A stretch of 44,078 nt of DNA from the NCBI GenBank assembly GCA_027451525.1, contig DAIDJF010000048.1:1-44078 (forward strand), in the 5' to 3' direction. The position numbers and the translations under genes are program-made. Shown piece by piece: positions 8,675 through 18,275 of the stretch. Under the pieces are notes generated by a model. That model was given only the letters and a program-made list of their open reading frames with translations, made no database searches and had not been told where the DNA came from. The first letter of the stretch is position 1, and each line of letters begins with the position of its first letter. The DNA is from Ktedonobacterales bacterium. GTDB lineage: Bacteria; Chloroflexota; Ktedonobacteria; Ktedonobacterales; Ktedonobacteraceae.

Positions 8675-9547
8675 CTAGTTGACCGAAGGCTCGCGCACTG
8701 CCTCGCCCTTTGTCTCAGCGGTGCCAGATTTCATCAAGCCGCGTGCAACAAGGACTTTGGCAATCGTGTAGTCGTAGATAAACGCACCAGCCACACCGCC
8801 GACGAGCGGAGCGACGATGGGGATCCAGAAGTAGTAATTGTTCGCCGAGAAGCTCGCGCCGCCCGTTACCAGAGCAACCCACAAGCGTGGGCCGAAGTCA
8901 CGAGCAGGATTGATCGCATATCCTGTGTTGAGGCCAAAGGATGCACCGATGGCAACGATCAGTAAGCCGATAATCAGCGGGTTGAGGTTGGCCTGCACAG
9001 GCTGGTTGCGTGCATCGGTGATCGCCAGGATCAGTCCGACCAGCAAGGCTGTACCAATAAACTCATCGCCGAACGCGCCAAAAGTGCCAACAAAGGCTTT
9101 AGGCGCTGTATAGAAGACGCCACCGACGTTTGCCGCAAAGTTACCAGCAGCATTCGCATTCAACGCGCCCTGGTAGACGAAGTACAGGATACCAGCGGCA
9201 ACGAATGCGCCCAGCACCTGAGCCAGAACGTACGCGCCGACCTTGCTCCAGGGGAAGCGTTTGGTTGCAGCCAGCGAGACTGTAACGGCAGGATTCAGGT
9301 GTGCGCCGCTGATTGCACCGGAGACGTAGATACCGAGCATAACCGCGAAACCCCATCCGAAGATGATTACGGGCCAGGTGTTGGCAAAAGGCGTTGCCGC
9401 GCCATTCGCACCCAATTTGGTGAAGAGCGCGAAAGTGGCGACACAGCCATCACCAAAGAGGATTAGAACCATCGTGCCAAAAAACTCGGCTAATGCCTCG
9501 CCGAATGTGCCCGCCATTGCGGACGGTCTGCTAACAGATTGTGCCAT
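8675..9547 (-). CDS. glpF: Glycerol uptake facilitator (aquaglyceroporin)
   Basis: 290 aa MIP-family channel. Both pore motifs are present: SGAHLNPAVTV (NPA 85-87) and GYAINPARDFGPRL (NPA 213-215). The Asp217 after the second NPA-Arg is the usual mark of glycerol-conducting members rather than strict aquaporins. Six membrane helices plus the two half-helices can be recognised. It lets glycerol enter by diffusion so that GlpK can trap it. It sits between glpK and glpD on the same strand. A strong hairpin (9600-9625) lies about 50 nt upstream of the start in its leader. Confidence 0.95.
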   Translation of the reverse strand: MAQSVSRPSAMAGTFGEALAEFFGTMVLILFGDGCVATFALFTKLGANGAATPFANTWPVIIFGWGFAVMLGIYVSGAISGAHLNPAVTVSLAATKRFPWSKVGAYVLAQVLGAFVAAGILYFVYQGALNANAAGNFAANVGGVFYTAPKAFVGTFGAFGDEFIGTALLVGLILAITDARNQPVQANLNPLIIGLLIVAIGASFGLNTGYAINPARDFGPRLWVALVTGGASFSANNYYFWIPIVAPLVGGVAGAFIYDYTIAKVLVARGLMKSGTAETKGEAVREPSVN

Positions 9548-9599
9548 GATTGTTTACTCCATTCCTGTGAGTAAAAGATACACTACAACGACGGATAAT

Positions 9600-9625
9600 G
9601 TCTGCGCCGCAGCGTTGCGGCAGAC
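9600..9625 (-). promoter_or_regulatory. GC-rich stem-loop in the glpF leader
   Basis: GTCTG and CCGCA pair with TGCGG and CAGAC around a 4-nt loop, with a 2-nt bulge. On the minus strand it ends about 50 nt before the glpF ATG. An overlapping alternative pairing (AGCGT with ACGCT) exists. It has no U-tract, so it is not a classic terminator. A GlpP-responsive or translational control element is a possibility only. Confidence 0.4.
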
Positions 9626-9716
9626 GCTTCTGATACGAAGCGGTGGTAAAAATTAGAAAAAGTGACGCACTACAAAAACGCTCTGCTCTCGTTGTTAGCG
9701 TGGGCGTTGGGCGTCC

Positions 9717-9770
9717 ATGATGAACAAATGAGTGTGGCAATAGCAATCACCACCTTCATTTATTCATCAT
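9717..9770 (-). repeat. Long imperfect inverted repeat just after glpK
   Basis: ATGATGAACAAATGA pairs with TCATTTATTCATCAT (14 of 15), and the stem continues with a further short GTGG/CCAC part. It starts about 14 nt beyond the glpK stop. No U-tract follows, so it looks more like a 3'-end stabiliser or REP-like element between glpK and glpF than a terminator. Confidence 0.5.
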
Positions 9771-9783
9771 GAGACAGTGCTTT

Positions 9784-11333
<1,550 letters not shown>

Positions 11334-11483
11334 ATGAAATCGCACCCTGGAACACCAATGTGCCAAAATGAGACAGGCATCGCTGCCCGAATCATCTATT
11401 TTATCAGAATGCACCGACAGCCATGTCCGTGCAAGAAGGTTGTACAGATGAGAGATGTTACAGTAATACCGCATATTGCAGCT

Positions 11484-12071
11484 CTAACAGGCATTCCATA
11501 ACTCATCGCGCGCAATTAATACACCTACCGCTCCTGCTTGCAAAACACGCTGAATTTGTTCCACGTTATGAAGCAAACCAGACGCGATAAATGGCACAGG
11601 AAGCAATGGGCGAATGCGCGTGATGATATGCGGAACTACCAGGGCTGGTGAGATGTCCAGAAGATCAACAGTTGCAGTATCTACCGAAGCCAGGGATGTC
11701 TCCAGACCGGTTGAGTCCAGAGCGAAGATACGTTGAATGGTCTCCAGACCAAAACCTTTGCCCATCGCCAGCACACGTGCGTGACTGGAAATAATGCCGG
11801 TAATGTGCAAACGTTCGCTGAGATAGCGGAGTCCTGCGGTATCCGCATAAATACCATCCATGTGGTCGGTATTAACATATGTGGGGATATGACGTTGATA
11901 GGCACGCTCAAAAAAGTTGCTAAACTCAAAAAGATTGCAGTGTCGGAGCGAAACCGCACGCGCATGAGGCAGGTCAAAGACCCGCGCGCCCTGCGCCCTA
12001 TTCTCCACAACGGGAATACCCTTCCCCACATTGGAAAGGCTTAGCAGTGATCCACTAGACCTGTTATGCAT
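11484..12071 (-). CDS. GlpP-family glycerol-3-phosphate responsive regulator (divergent copy)
   Basis: 195 aa. It matches the G3P_antiterm (GlpP) barrel: YVNTDHMDGIYADTAGLRYL, GIISSHARVLAMGKGFGLETI and the IQRIFALDSTGLE segment (about residue 115 on), then FIASGLLHNVEQI and AGAVGVLIARDELW. In Bacillus GlpP binds glp leader RNA in the presence of glycerol-3-phosphate and prevents termination. This copy heads the glpK-F-D-dha cluster on the same strand, so it is the natural candidate regulator. It departs from the family where HVDLI and PDxIEVLPG are expected (NTDHM and VDLLDISPA here), so ligand or RNA binding may differ. Confidence 0.8.
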   Translation of the reverse strand: MHNRSSGSLLSLSNVGKGIPVVENRAQGARVFDLPHARAVSLRHCNLFEFSNFFERAYQRHIPTYVNTDHMDGIYADTAGLRYLSERLHITGIISSHARVLAMGKGFGLETIQRIFALDSTGLETSLASVDTATVDLLDISPALVVPHIITRIRPLLPVPFIASGLLHNVEQIQRVLQAGAVGVLIARDELWNAC

Positions 12072-12461
12072 AATGCACCTCTGGTAGAGCGGCTAAAAAT
12101 AACAAAGCCCCAAGCCTCCCTTAAGTAGCACAGTGGTGCTGCGGGACTGGCTTAGGACTTTTCATTTCACTGTCCTTGGGCTATGCGGTTGTATTTGCAT
12201 GCTAGTGCGGTACAAATCGTTTGTAACCGCAACATATCTTTCCTACAAGTATAAGATAGGAAAGACAAAAGCGCAAGTTGTTCGCCAACAGCATCACAAC
12301 TTTGTGAGATATCTCAACCGTGCCCTAAAAATGCGACGTGTTGGATATTGAAACTATGATTGGACGAACTATACAATGTGTTTTTGTTAGCTTATAATGA
12401 TATTACTCGGCAGAACTGTTTTTGTCAAGGGCTGTCTAGCTTCATTGGGAGAGAGCCAGGG
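12072..12461. promoter_or_regulatory. Divergent intergenic region between two GlpP-like genes
   Basis: 390 bp without a convincing gene. It contains two inverted repeats: TGCGGTACAAA with TTTGTAACCGCA (12206-12231) and TCTTTCCTA with TAGGAAAGA (12237-12265, perfect 9 bp). A TATAAT-like box is at 12393-12398 but has no good -35. A 72-codon plus-strand frame at 12133 has no ribosome-binding site and I do not call it. The stems could be RNA targets for the flanking GlpP-like proteins. Confidence 0.4.
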
Positions 12462-13055
12462 ATGGACATAATGACTAAACTTGAATTCTTACAACTTGCA
12501 CAACGTTATCCGGTAGCGGCGGCGATCAAATCGAGTGAAGATATGCAGATAGCATTGACATCTAACGCGCTCCTGCTCTTTATTTTAAAAGGCGATGCGT
12601 TTGAACTCGCCCCTTTTGTTGCGCAAGCACATAAAAGTGGAAAGGGTATTATTGTGCATGTTGATCTTGTTGCTGGCGTGGGGAAAGACCGGGCAGGCAT
12701 TCAATACCTTCGGCAGATTGGTGTGGATGGCATTATCACCAGTCGCTCTCAGCTAGTCTCAGCGGGCAAGGCCGAAGGATTGATTACGATCCAACGCCTC
12801 CTCCTTGCCGAAGACTCGGCTCTTGATAGTGGCGTGCGTACAATTGCCCGCGCCGCGCCTGATATTGTCGAAGTGTTACCAGGGACCATCTTTCCTGATG
12901 TGGCAACTATTCTACAATCACTCCTGCCCGGACCTTTTATCGCTGGCGGTTTTATTCGTACAGCCGCGGACGTGACACGAGTCCGCGCCGCTGGTTGTAT
13001 TCTTAGCAGCAGTAGCACCTATGAACTGTGGCAACAAACATCATTTCCACGCTGA
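12462..13055 (+). CDS. glpP: GlpP-family glycerol-3-phosphate responsive antiterminator
   Basis: 197 aa from the ATG at 12462 (GGGAGAGAG 6 nt upstream); a longer frame to 12360 and an ATG at 12471 also exist. This copy follows the GlpP consensus closely: IIVHVDLVAGVGKDRAGIQYL, GIITSRSQLVSAGKAEGLIT then IQRLLLAEDSALDSG, and PDIVEVLPGTIFPDV, GPFIAGGFI. The TIM-barrel fold is expected to bind glycerol-3-phosphate and a glp leader RNA. It is transcribed away from the glycerol cluster and 51 bp ahead of pgsA, which consumes glycerol-3-phosphate, so it may be cotranscribed with pgsA. Confidence 0.85.
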   Translation: MDIMTKLEFLQLAQRYPVAAAIKSSEDMQIALTSNALLLFILKGDAFELAPFVAQAHKSGKGIIVHVDLVAGVGKDRAGIQYLRQIGVDGIITSRSQLVSAGKAEGLITIQRLLLAEDSALDSGVRTIARAAPDIVEVLPGTIFPDVATILQSLLPGPFIAGGFIRTAADVTRVRAAGCILSSSSTYELWQQTSFPR

Positions 13056-13106
13056 ATGTCGCCAGGATGCGACATTTGTTCACAGAAGATGTAAGGAGTT
13101 CTCGTT

Positions 13107-13748
13107 ATGCGTAATATGCCCAACATATTAAGTGCCAGCCGATTAATTGCGACAGTTGTCGTGTTTTCCCTCGTCCTGGTCGATCAACCCTGGGCTTTTC
13201 TCGTTGCAACGGTTGTGTTTTTCCTGGCTTCAGTAACCGACTTTTTTGATGGCTACCTGGCTCGGCGTTTTCGTATCGTCTCATCCCTGGGGGTCTTTCT
13301 CGATCTGACAGCCGATAAAGTCTTTGTCGTGGCTATTCTCGTTGCTCTGGTGCAAATCGCGCTCGTCCCCGCCTGGATAGTCTTCGTGATTGTCACACGC
13401 GAATTTCTCGTGACCAGTTTGCGCTCACTGGCCGCCTCTAAAGGCCGCGTCATTCCTGCGGGTATCTGGGGCAAGCAGAAAACATTTATCACGCTGGTGG
13501 CAATGGGCGCATTACTACTCGCCAAGGGCCTTGGGGCTAATCAGCTTTCGCTCTTCCCCCAGCATCTGGTTTTCAATAGCCAGACCTTGACTGCCAGCAA
13601 TATTCTTCTCCTGTTCGCCGATGTCCTGCTCATTGTCGCCGTGATTTGGACAGCGTTCTCCGGTATCGAGTATATAGTTGGCGCACTGCCCATTTTTCAA
13701 GAGAAAACAGAGAACAAGGCGACTGAAGAACAACACGCCAACTCCTAG
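13107..13748 (+). CDS. pgsA: CDP-diacylglycerol--glycerol-3-phosphate 3-phosphatidyltransferase
   Basis: 213 aa integral membrane enzyme. The CDP-alcohol phosphotransferase motif is complete: Asp45-x2-Asp48-Gly49-x2-Ala52-Arg53-x8-Gly62-x3-Asp66-x3-Asp70. It joins glycerol-3-phosphate to CDP-diacylglycerol, giving phosphatidylglycerol-phosphate for phosphatidylglycerol and cardiolipin. Several hydrophobic helices follow the motif. AAGGAG precedes the ATG. It lies 51 bp behind glpP and converges on plsY, another glycerol-3-phosphate user. A few residues before the stop are Asn/Glu-rich and variable. Confidence 0.93.
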   Translation: MRNMPNILSASRLIATVVVFSLVLVDQPWAFLVATVVFFLASVTDFFDGYLARRFRIVSSLGVFLDLTADKVFVVAILVALVQIALVPAWIVFVIVTREFLVTSLRSLAASKGRVIPAGIWGKQKTFITLVAMGALLLAKGLGANQLSLFPQHLVFNSQTLTASNILLLFADVLLIVAVIWTAFSGIEYIVGALPIFQEKTENKATEEQHANS

Positions 13749-13780
13749 GCTTCTGATATTGACAAGTGAGCCTGGGAGTT
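13740..13780. terminator. Stem-loop at the pgsA 3' end
   Basis: AACTCCTAGGCT pairs with AGCCTGGGAGTT (one G-U) and overlaps the pgsA stop codon. It lies between convergent pgsA and plsY and may stop transcription from both sides, although the U-tract is poor. Confidence 0.5.
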
Positions 13781-13799
13781 CGACGCGGATTTTTCAGGT

Positions 13800-14522
13800 C
13801 TATGCCTGTACAGGAGGGTTGGTAGATGCCGTAGCGGTAGTATTGGTCGTGCTATCTGCCGCTATTACCACCTTCTGACCCAGTTTGCGCTCTGTGCCCT
13901 TCAAAAGACGCCCGATATTATCATAGTGGAAGAGAATGATCAGGCCCGGCACAACGATCATAAAGACCAGCTTTGCCACACTCACCGCCGCAAAAAAAGC
14001 CGGGTTGACCAGACCAATGATGAAGAACACAATCCCACAGACCATCGCGGTCAAGCACCCAACAATTGAGCCTAGTGAGACATAGCGCGAAATTCCAATG
14101 GTGCTAAAGGTTGCGATAGCGGTCAGCACAAAAGCAAACGGAGAAATAATCAGTAGACCACCGCTGCCAGTCATCACACCACGCCCACCCTTAAAGCCGA
14201 TAAAAATAGGGAAACAGTGGCCGAGCAAGGCCGCAATTCCGGCAACGCAAGCTCCCCAACCAGCACCATACAGGGCAGGTACCAAAGTGCCAAGTAGCAC
14301 AGGCCCAATCCCTTTAGAAATATCTAATAGAAACACAACAGCCGCAGGGCCTTTACCCAAAGTACGCAATACGTTGGTCGCCCCTGTTTTGTGGCTACCA
14401 TACAGGCGAATATCAAAATCCTTGCCACGTAACAATTTGCCCATCCAGTAGCCAGACGGAAGCGAACCCCAGAAATATCCAATAAGCGCGTTCAAAAAGA
14501 GCGAACCGATGATGCCAAACAT
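13800..14522 (-). CDS. plsY: Glycerol-3-phosphate acyltransferase PlsY
   Basis: 240 aa from the ATG at 14522; an ATG 15 nt earlier overlaps the ribosome-binding site AAGGAGG and is rejected for that reason. The PlsY signatures are present: GSLPSGYWMGKLLRGKDFD, GSHKTGATNVLRTLGKG and GHCFPIFIGFKGGRGVMTGSG (the acyl-phosphate and glycerol-3-phosphate loops), set among about six membrane helices. It transfers acyl from acyl-phosphate to glycerol-3-phosphate, the first step of phospholipid synthesis. The C-terminal tail (Thr/Ala-rich, about 25 residues) is longer than usual. Confidence 0.94.
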   Translation of the reverse strand: MFGIIGSLFLNALIGYFWGSLPSGYWMGKLLRGKDFDIRLYGSHKTGATNVLRTLGKGPAAVVFLLDISKGIGPVLLGTLVPALYGAGWGACVAGIAALLGHCFPIFIGFKGGRGVMTGSGGLLIISPFAFVLTAIATFSTIGISRYVSLGSIVGCLTAMVCGIVFFIIGLVNPAFFAAVSVAKLVFMIVVPGLIILFHYDNIGRLLKGTERKLGQKVVIAADSTTNTTATASTNPPVQA

Positions 14523-14700
14523 TGCACCCTCCTTCATTGTATGAGACGCTCTAGCGCGGGTAGGTCGTCTTCTCTGCCAAACAGTATCTAGACAATCCCC
14601 TCTGCTCCCACATTATAAGCGCAAAATCTTGTTACTCACAAGTGGTCCTACATCTCTACCACATCGCCCACTCACGATACGCTCTACATGTTATCTACGA

Positions 14701-15564
14701 TCATATATGCCATTGCACGCCTTTAAGCAGCAGAATGTTATCGACCAGGCGAACCGCTCCAAGCTTGGCGGCAAGTGTAATAAGAGTATTTTCGGCAACT
14801 TCATCATATTCTACAAAGGTGTCAGGATCGCAAACTGCTACATAATCCAGATAAATTGACGGGCTGTGGGCAACATGCGCATAGATGATTTCTTTGATAC
14901 GCTGCGCCTGCCGTTCCCCTTTTTCAATCGCCTCTTTACCCAACAGCAACGCCTGATACAGCAACGGTGCTACCTTACGCTGCTCTACCGTCAACTGATG
15001 ATTGCGACTGCCCCAGGCCAGACCATCGCTGTCACGCACCGTCGGCAATATACGCAAATGAATGTCAACCGTGAGATCGCGTATCAACTGACGAATAATC
15101 GCGATTTGCTGGGCATCTTTCTGTCCCATGTAGACGACATCTGGGCGAATCAGGTGAAACAACTTGGTCATTACCGTCGCCATTCCGCGTACATACTCAG
15201 GACTAATTGCACCTTCAAGACGCTCAGCAAGTGGACCGCTCGGCATCACATACGTCGAAAAGGTTTCTGGATACATATCTTCCGTTTTCGGAAGAAAGAC
15301 AACATCCACCTCTTCTTGCTCGAGAAGACGTAGATCACGCTCACGATCACGTGGATAGTTCAGAAAATCTGCGTGTACGCGAAATTGCAGCGGGTTAACA
15401 AAAAGACTGACGACGCTAATTTCACATTCAGCGTGCGCCGACTGAATAAGAGAACGATGCCCTTCATGCAGGTAGCCCATCGTGGGCACAAAACCTACGG
15501 TTCCTCCTGTCAGCCAACCGCGCGCTGTCTCTGTCATTTCGTCAGGAGTAGAGATAATATGCAT
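14701..15564 (-). CDS. panC: Pantothenate synthetase
   Basis: 287 aa from the ATG at 15564, which has TAGGAG 6 nt upstream; the frame opens 20 codons earlier without a site. It has the HIGH-type motif FVPTMGYLHEGHRSLIQ, the FVNPLQF pantoate site, YMGQKDAQQIAIIRQL, and SDGLAWGSRNHQL. It condenses pantoate and beta-alanine with ATP to make pantothenate for CoA. No panB or panD is in the window. It is followed by the plsY gene on the same strand after about 180 bp. Confidence 0.95.
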   Translation of the reverse strand: MHIISTPDEMTETARGWLTGGTVGFVPTMGYLHEGHRSLIQSAHAECEISVVSLFVNPLQFRVHADFLNYPRDRERDLRLLEQEEVDVVFLPKTEDMYPETFSTYVMPSGPLAERLEGAISPEYVRGMATVMTKLFHLIRPDVVYMGQKDAQQIAIIRQLIRDLTVDIHLRILPTVRDSDGLAWGSRNHQLTVEQRKVAPLLYQALLLGKEAIEKGERQAQRIKEIIYAHVAHSPSIYLDYVAVCDPDTFVEYDEVAENTLITLAAKLGAVRLVDNILLLKGVQWHI

Positions 15565-15763
15565 AGCGGCTCCTATAAAGAACCTGGATAACAAACGCTT
15601 ACGACCATCCATTTCGTCACACATTCAACACATAACTTTTAATGGTAGAAAATTGATACCTTTATACGTCTGTATTAACGTCGTAATCTTCCTAGACGTA
15701 TGGCATCAACATCAGTAACCATGTTATACTAGGATACATGGCCTGGCTAGAAAGAAAAAAGAT

Positions 15764-16999
15764 ATGCGTAAAGTGACTCGATACCTGCTCAGAGGATTCA
15801 TCTGCCTGTGTGCAGCTATCCTTAGTGCATTACTCATCATCCTTCGATACATTCTAAGTACTCCCCAACCGCTGTCTGACCTCTTCTCAGGAGAAACCCA
15901 TCTCTTTATATGGACGCATGGCACTGTGCGTTATCACATCATTGGAAAAGATGACGCTCCCCCAATAGTCCTATTCCATGCCCCTGGCATTGCGACTTCG
16001 GCCTATACTATGCGTGCGATTGCAGAAGGATTAGCCTCACACTATCGGGTCTACGTTCCCAACCTGCCTGGTTTTGGACAATCCACCTGCTCTTCAACTA
16101 CATATTCTGCTGATATGTACGTCAGCTTCTATAAAGATTTTCTCAAACAGGTGATTTCACATCCCACAACAGTACTAGCAAGTGGGCTAAGTTGTAACTA
16201 TTGTATTAGTGTAGCGCAGGCTATGCCAGAATTGTGTGAACGTCTCATCTTACTTTCACCAGTGAGTGTTTTCACCACTAAGGCGACTCCCTGGTATGCT
16301 CCTCTTTTACGCATTGCGCCGTTTGGTCTATTTCTCTACGCGCTATTCACACGGCGACCGCTTCTGCGCTACGTCTTAGCCGCGCACTATCACTGTGCAG
16401 TTACCAATTTCTCGCAGGACGAGCTTACTACCTATCAGGCATACGCGCAGCAAACGGGCGCACAGCATGCAGCACTTGCCTACCTGGCAGGCGATTTATG
16501 GCTTGATGTGACCCAACAGCGCGAAACAATTGAGCAGCCAATCCTGATTCTCTGGGGCCTTCATCCCCTCAATACCGCCCTTACCTCGTCTGGATATCAC
16601 GCCCTGCCAGCACACGCGCGCGTTGTTTTACTGCAAGACACAGAGCATAGTATGCAGGCAGATTATGCGAGCAAGGTGGTAGCAAACATTCGCGATTGGC
16701 GCAGTGCTACCCTCACACCTGCACCCATCGCGATTTCTGCACCTGCACCGCTCTCTGAGCCGATTTCTACACCCGCTCCGCTGTCGGCAGTAACAGCATC
16801 AGATGGGCCATCGCTCTCTGAAGCCACCGCTGCGCCCGCACAGCTTGCATTAGAGGCGTATTGTGTAAAGTGCAAACAAAAACGTCCGATGCAGAATCCA
16901 CAAGAGGTTGTTACGAAAAACGGCAGGCGTGCAATGGAGGCTTTTTGCCCAACCTGTGGCACACGCCTCTTTCGTTTTATTGCCAGCTCTGAACAATAG
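15764..16999 (+). CDS. Membrane-anchored alpha/beta hydrolase with C-terminal DUF5679-like zinc ribbon
   Basis: 411 aa. Residues 10-30 are a single N-terminal membrane segment. An alpha/beta hydrolase body follows (about 45-312): LFHAPGIATSAYTM, VYVPNLPGFGQST, a nucleophile region ASGLSCN with Ser143 (not a perfect GxSxG), and DTEHSMQAD with His295. Residues 315-360 are an Ala/Pro/Ser/Thr linker. The tail has YCVKC (Cys367, Cys370) and FCPTCG (Cys395, Cys398), the four-cysteine pattern of DUF5679. The natural substrate is unknown. The ribosome-binding site is weak (purine-rich AGAAAGAAAAAAG). A short frame with a much better site follows the stop. Confidence 0.75.
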   Translation: MRKVTRYLLRGFICLCAAILSALLIILRYILSTPQPLSDLFSGETHLFIWTHGTVRYHIIGKDDAPPIVLFHAPGIATSAYTMRAIAEGLASHYRVYVPNLPGFGQSTCSSTTYSADMYVSFYKDFLKQVISHPTTVLASGLSCNYCISVAQAMPELCERLILLSPVSVFTTKATPWYAPLLRIAPFGLFLYALFTRRPLLRYVLAAHYHCAVTNFSQDELTTYQAYAQQTGAQHAALAYLAGDLWLDVTQQRETIEQPILILWGLHPLNTALTSSGYHALPAHARVVLLQDTEHSMQADYASKVVANIRDWRSATLTPAPIAISAPAPLSEPISTPAPLSAVTASDGPSLSEATAAPAQLALEAYCVKCKQKRPMQNPQEVVTKNGRRAMEAFCPTCGTRLFRFIASSEQ

Positions 17000-17017
17000 A
17001 GATGAGGAGGTTCATCC

Positions 17018-17116
17018 ATGAGTCTAAATATACTCATCAATCGTATAGAAAATATAGCTTTTTGCTATTTGTGTTCACAAAAAAACACAAGATTTTTGTT
17101 CCAAGAAAAATTATAA
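17018..17116 (+). CDS. Possible 32-aa small protein
   Basis: ATG at 17018 stands 7 nt behind a very strong GAGGAGG and 18 bp after the hydrolase stop. It encodes MSLNILINRIENIAFC followed by YLCSQKNTRFLF and a short tail. A weak stem-loop with a T-run lies inside it (17069-17099), so the frame may instead be the 3' end of the hydrolase transcript. I do not recognise the sequence; only the ribosome-binding site supports it. Confidence 0.3.
   Translation: MSLNILINRIENIAFCYLCSQKNTRFLFQEKL
17069..17099 (+). terminator. Weak AT-rich terminator after the hydrolase gene
   Basis: TTGTGTT, an 8-nt loop, AACACAA, then GATTTTTGTT. The stem is short and AT-rich, but the T-run is in the right place for the plus strand. 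Confidence 0.4.
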
Positions 17117-17126
17117 CGTAAATCAC

Positions 17127-17155
17127 TTGACGTTCTGAAAGAGAGAACGTATAAT
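17127..17155 (+). promoter_or_regulatory. Sigma-70-type promoter of the greA leader
   Basis: TTGACG, 17-nt spacer, TATAAT. Only one base departs from consensus, and the spacing is ideal. Transcription would start near 17162, leaving about 440 nt before the greA start. Confidence 0.75.
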
Positions 17156-17161
17156 CTCCCT

Positions 17162-17601
17162 CATGCGTATGATAACCGTTAGCAAAACTCTAGTGTATGC
17201 GAGAAAAGGATGCCTTGCAGTACATCCTTTTAGCTGAGCTAGAGGCCAGGTGCATAAAACTGAGTAGTTGCACGGTTTAGCTATTCAGAACTATTGGGTA
17301 TCCACGTTTCGATACGGCCCATCGTGTGCGAACGTATCGGCTCGATCAACGTACATGGGAGAACAGTGAGAAATGCTGTTACGTCACCTGAGTAGGCGTG
17401 TTGATCGCCTTTCATAGATGCTCCTCGCGGTGTGGAAGGGTGTAAGCGATAAATAAATCACAAAAGACGCATATGTGACCTACTATCCAATAAAGATTTT
17501 GACGGGAGCGAAAAGAAGCGGGAACCATCTTCTCATCTGTGAAAGATTTACCCAGGGATTAGCGGAGATTGAGTGTGTCATTACCAGGGAGGAAATGAGC
17601 T
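17162..17601 (+). ncRNA. Candidate structured RNA: long greA 5' leader or independent ncRNA
   Basis: 440 nt with no convincing reading frame, downstream of a near-consensus promoter. Visible stems include CTCTAG with CTAGAG enclosing AAAAGGATG with CATCCTTTT (about 17191-17248); GTGCA with TGCAC; CGATACG with CGTATCG (around 17310-17342); AACAG with CTGTT; and AGGCG with CGCCT. I checked by eye for signatures of tmRNA, RNase P RNA, SRP RNA and the common riboswitches (TPP, SAM, cobalamin, FMN, glycine, T-box) and recognised none. No U-tract terminator separates it from greA, so a leader is as likely as a free RNA. Confidence 0.4.
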
Positions 17602-18123
17602 ATGAGTATTGGTGGACAGAGTGATGCGCGGTCTGAGCGACAGGTATATCGCTTGACGCCTGAAGGCTATGCCAAGAAAAAGGAACGGTTGGAATACCTT
17701 CGCAATGTAAAACGCAAAGAGGTCGCTGATTATATCCATGAAGCGAAAGAGGCGGGTGACATTAGCGAAAGTAGTGCCTATGAAGACGCCAAGAACGATC
17801 AAGCAAAGGTCGAAGGCGAAATTCTAGAGCTTGAACAGCTCCTGGCAGCCGCTGAGATTATGTCGCCGGATATGCACCAGGAAGTTGCAGGCCCACGCAC
17901 AGTGCGTATTGGTATGCAAGTTGAGCTTGAGAATGAGAGCGGCGTTAAACGTTTGTTTAACATTGTCTCGACCTTTGAAGCAGATCCAAAAGCTGGCTTG
18001 ATCTCAGATCAGTCACCTGTGGGAAAAGCGTTGATGGGCCACAAAGAGGGCGATGAGGTTAGCGTATCGACCCCCGGCGGCGTCACCAGCTATCTGATTC
18101 TCTCCATTAAGCCCATGTACTAG
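17602..18123 (+). CDS. greA: Transcription elongation factor GreA
   Basis: 173 aa. The N-terminal coiled coil carries YRLTPEGYAKKKERLEYL and the tip motif EAGDISESSAYEDAKNDQA, whose acidic residues reach the RNA polymerase active site; the C-terminal FKBP-like domain ends in SYLILSIKPMY. It stimulates transcript cleavage in backtracked polymerase. GGGAGG lies about 10 nt before the ATG. It is about 10 residues longer than E. coli GreA at the N-terminus. A strong bidirectional terminator follows. Confidence 0.95.
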   Translation: MSIGGQSDARSERQVYRLTPEGYAKKKERLEYLRNVKRKEVADYIHEAKEAGDISESSAYEDAKNDQAKVEGEILELEQLLAAAEIMSPDMHQEVAGPRTVRIGMQVELENESGVKRLFNIVSTFEADPKAGLISDQSPVGKALMGHKEGDEVSVSTPGGVTSYLILSIKPMY

Positions 18124-18217
18124 AGAGTCGTTTCCGCTCCTGCGCCCCGCTCTGCAAAAAATACAAGCACATGCCAGGCATGCAAGCATATAATGCAGCA
18201 TTGCATCTTCGCATCAC

Positions 18218-18264
18218 AAAAGACCCGATGAACTATATGTGCGTATATTCATCGGGTCTTTTTT
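18218..18264. terminator. Bidirectional terminator between greA and the MFS gene
   Basis: AAAAGACCCGATGAA pairs with TTCATCGGGTCTTTT, with extra TATA/TATA pairing near the loop. It has A-runs and T-runs on the two sides, the classic layout for a terminator shared by convergent genes. Confidence 0.9.
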
Positions 18265-18275
18265 ACGATCGGCTT

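Noticed and set aside
12133..12351. 72-codon plus-strand frame in the GlpP gap
   Set aside because: No ribosome-binding site, unusual composition and overlap with two stem-loops.
17162..17601. tmRNA, RNase P RNA, SRP RNA or known riboswitch
   Set aside because: None of their conserved sequences could be found by eye; left as an unclassified structured region.
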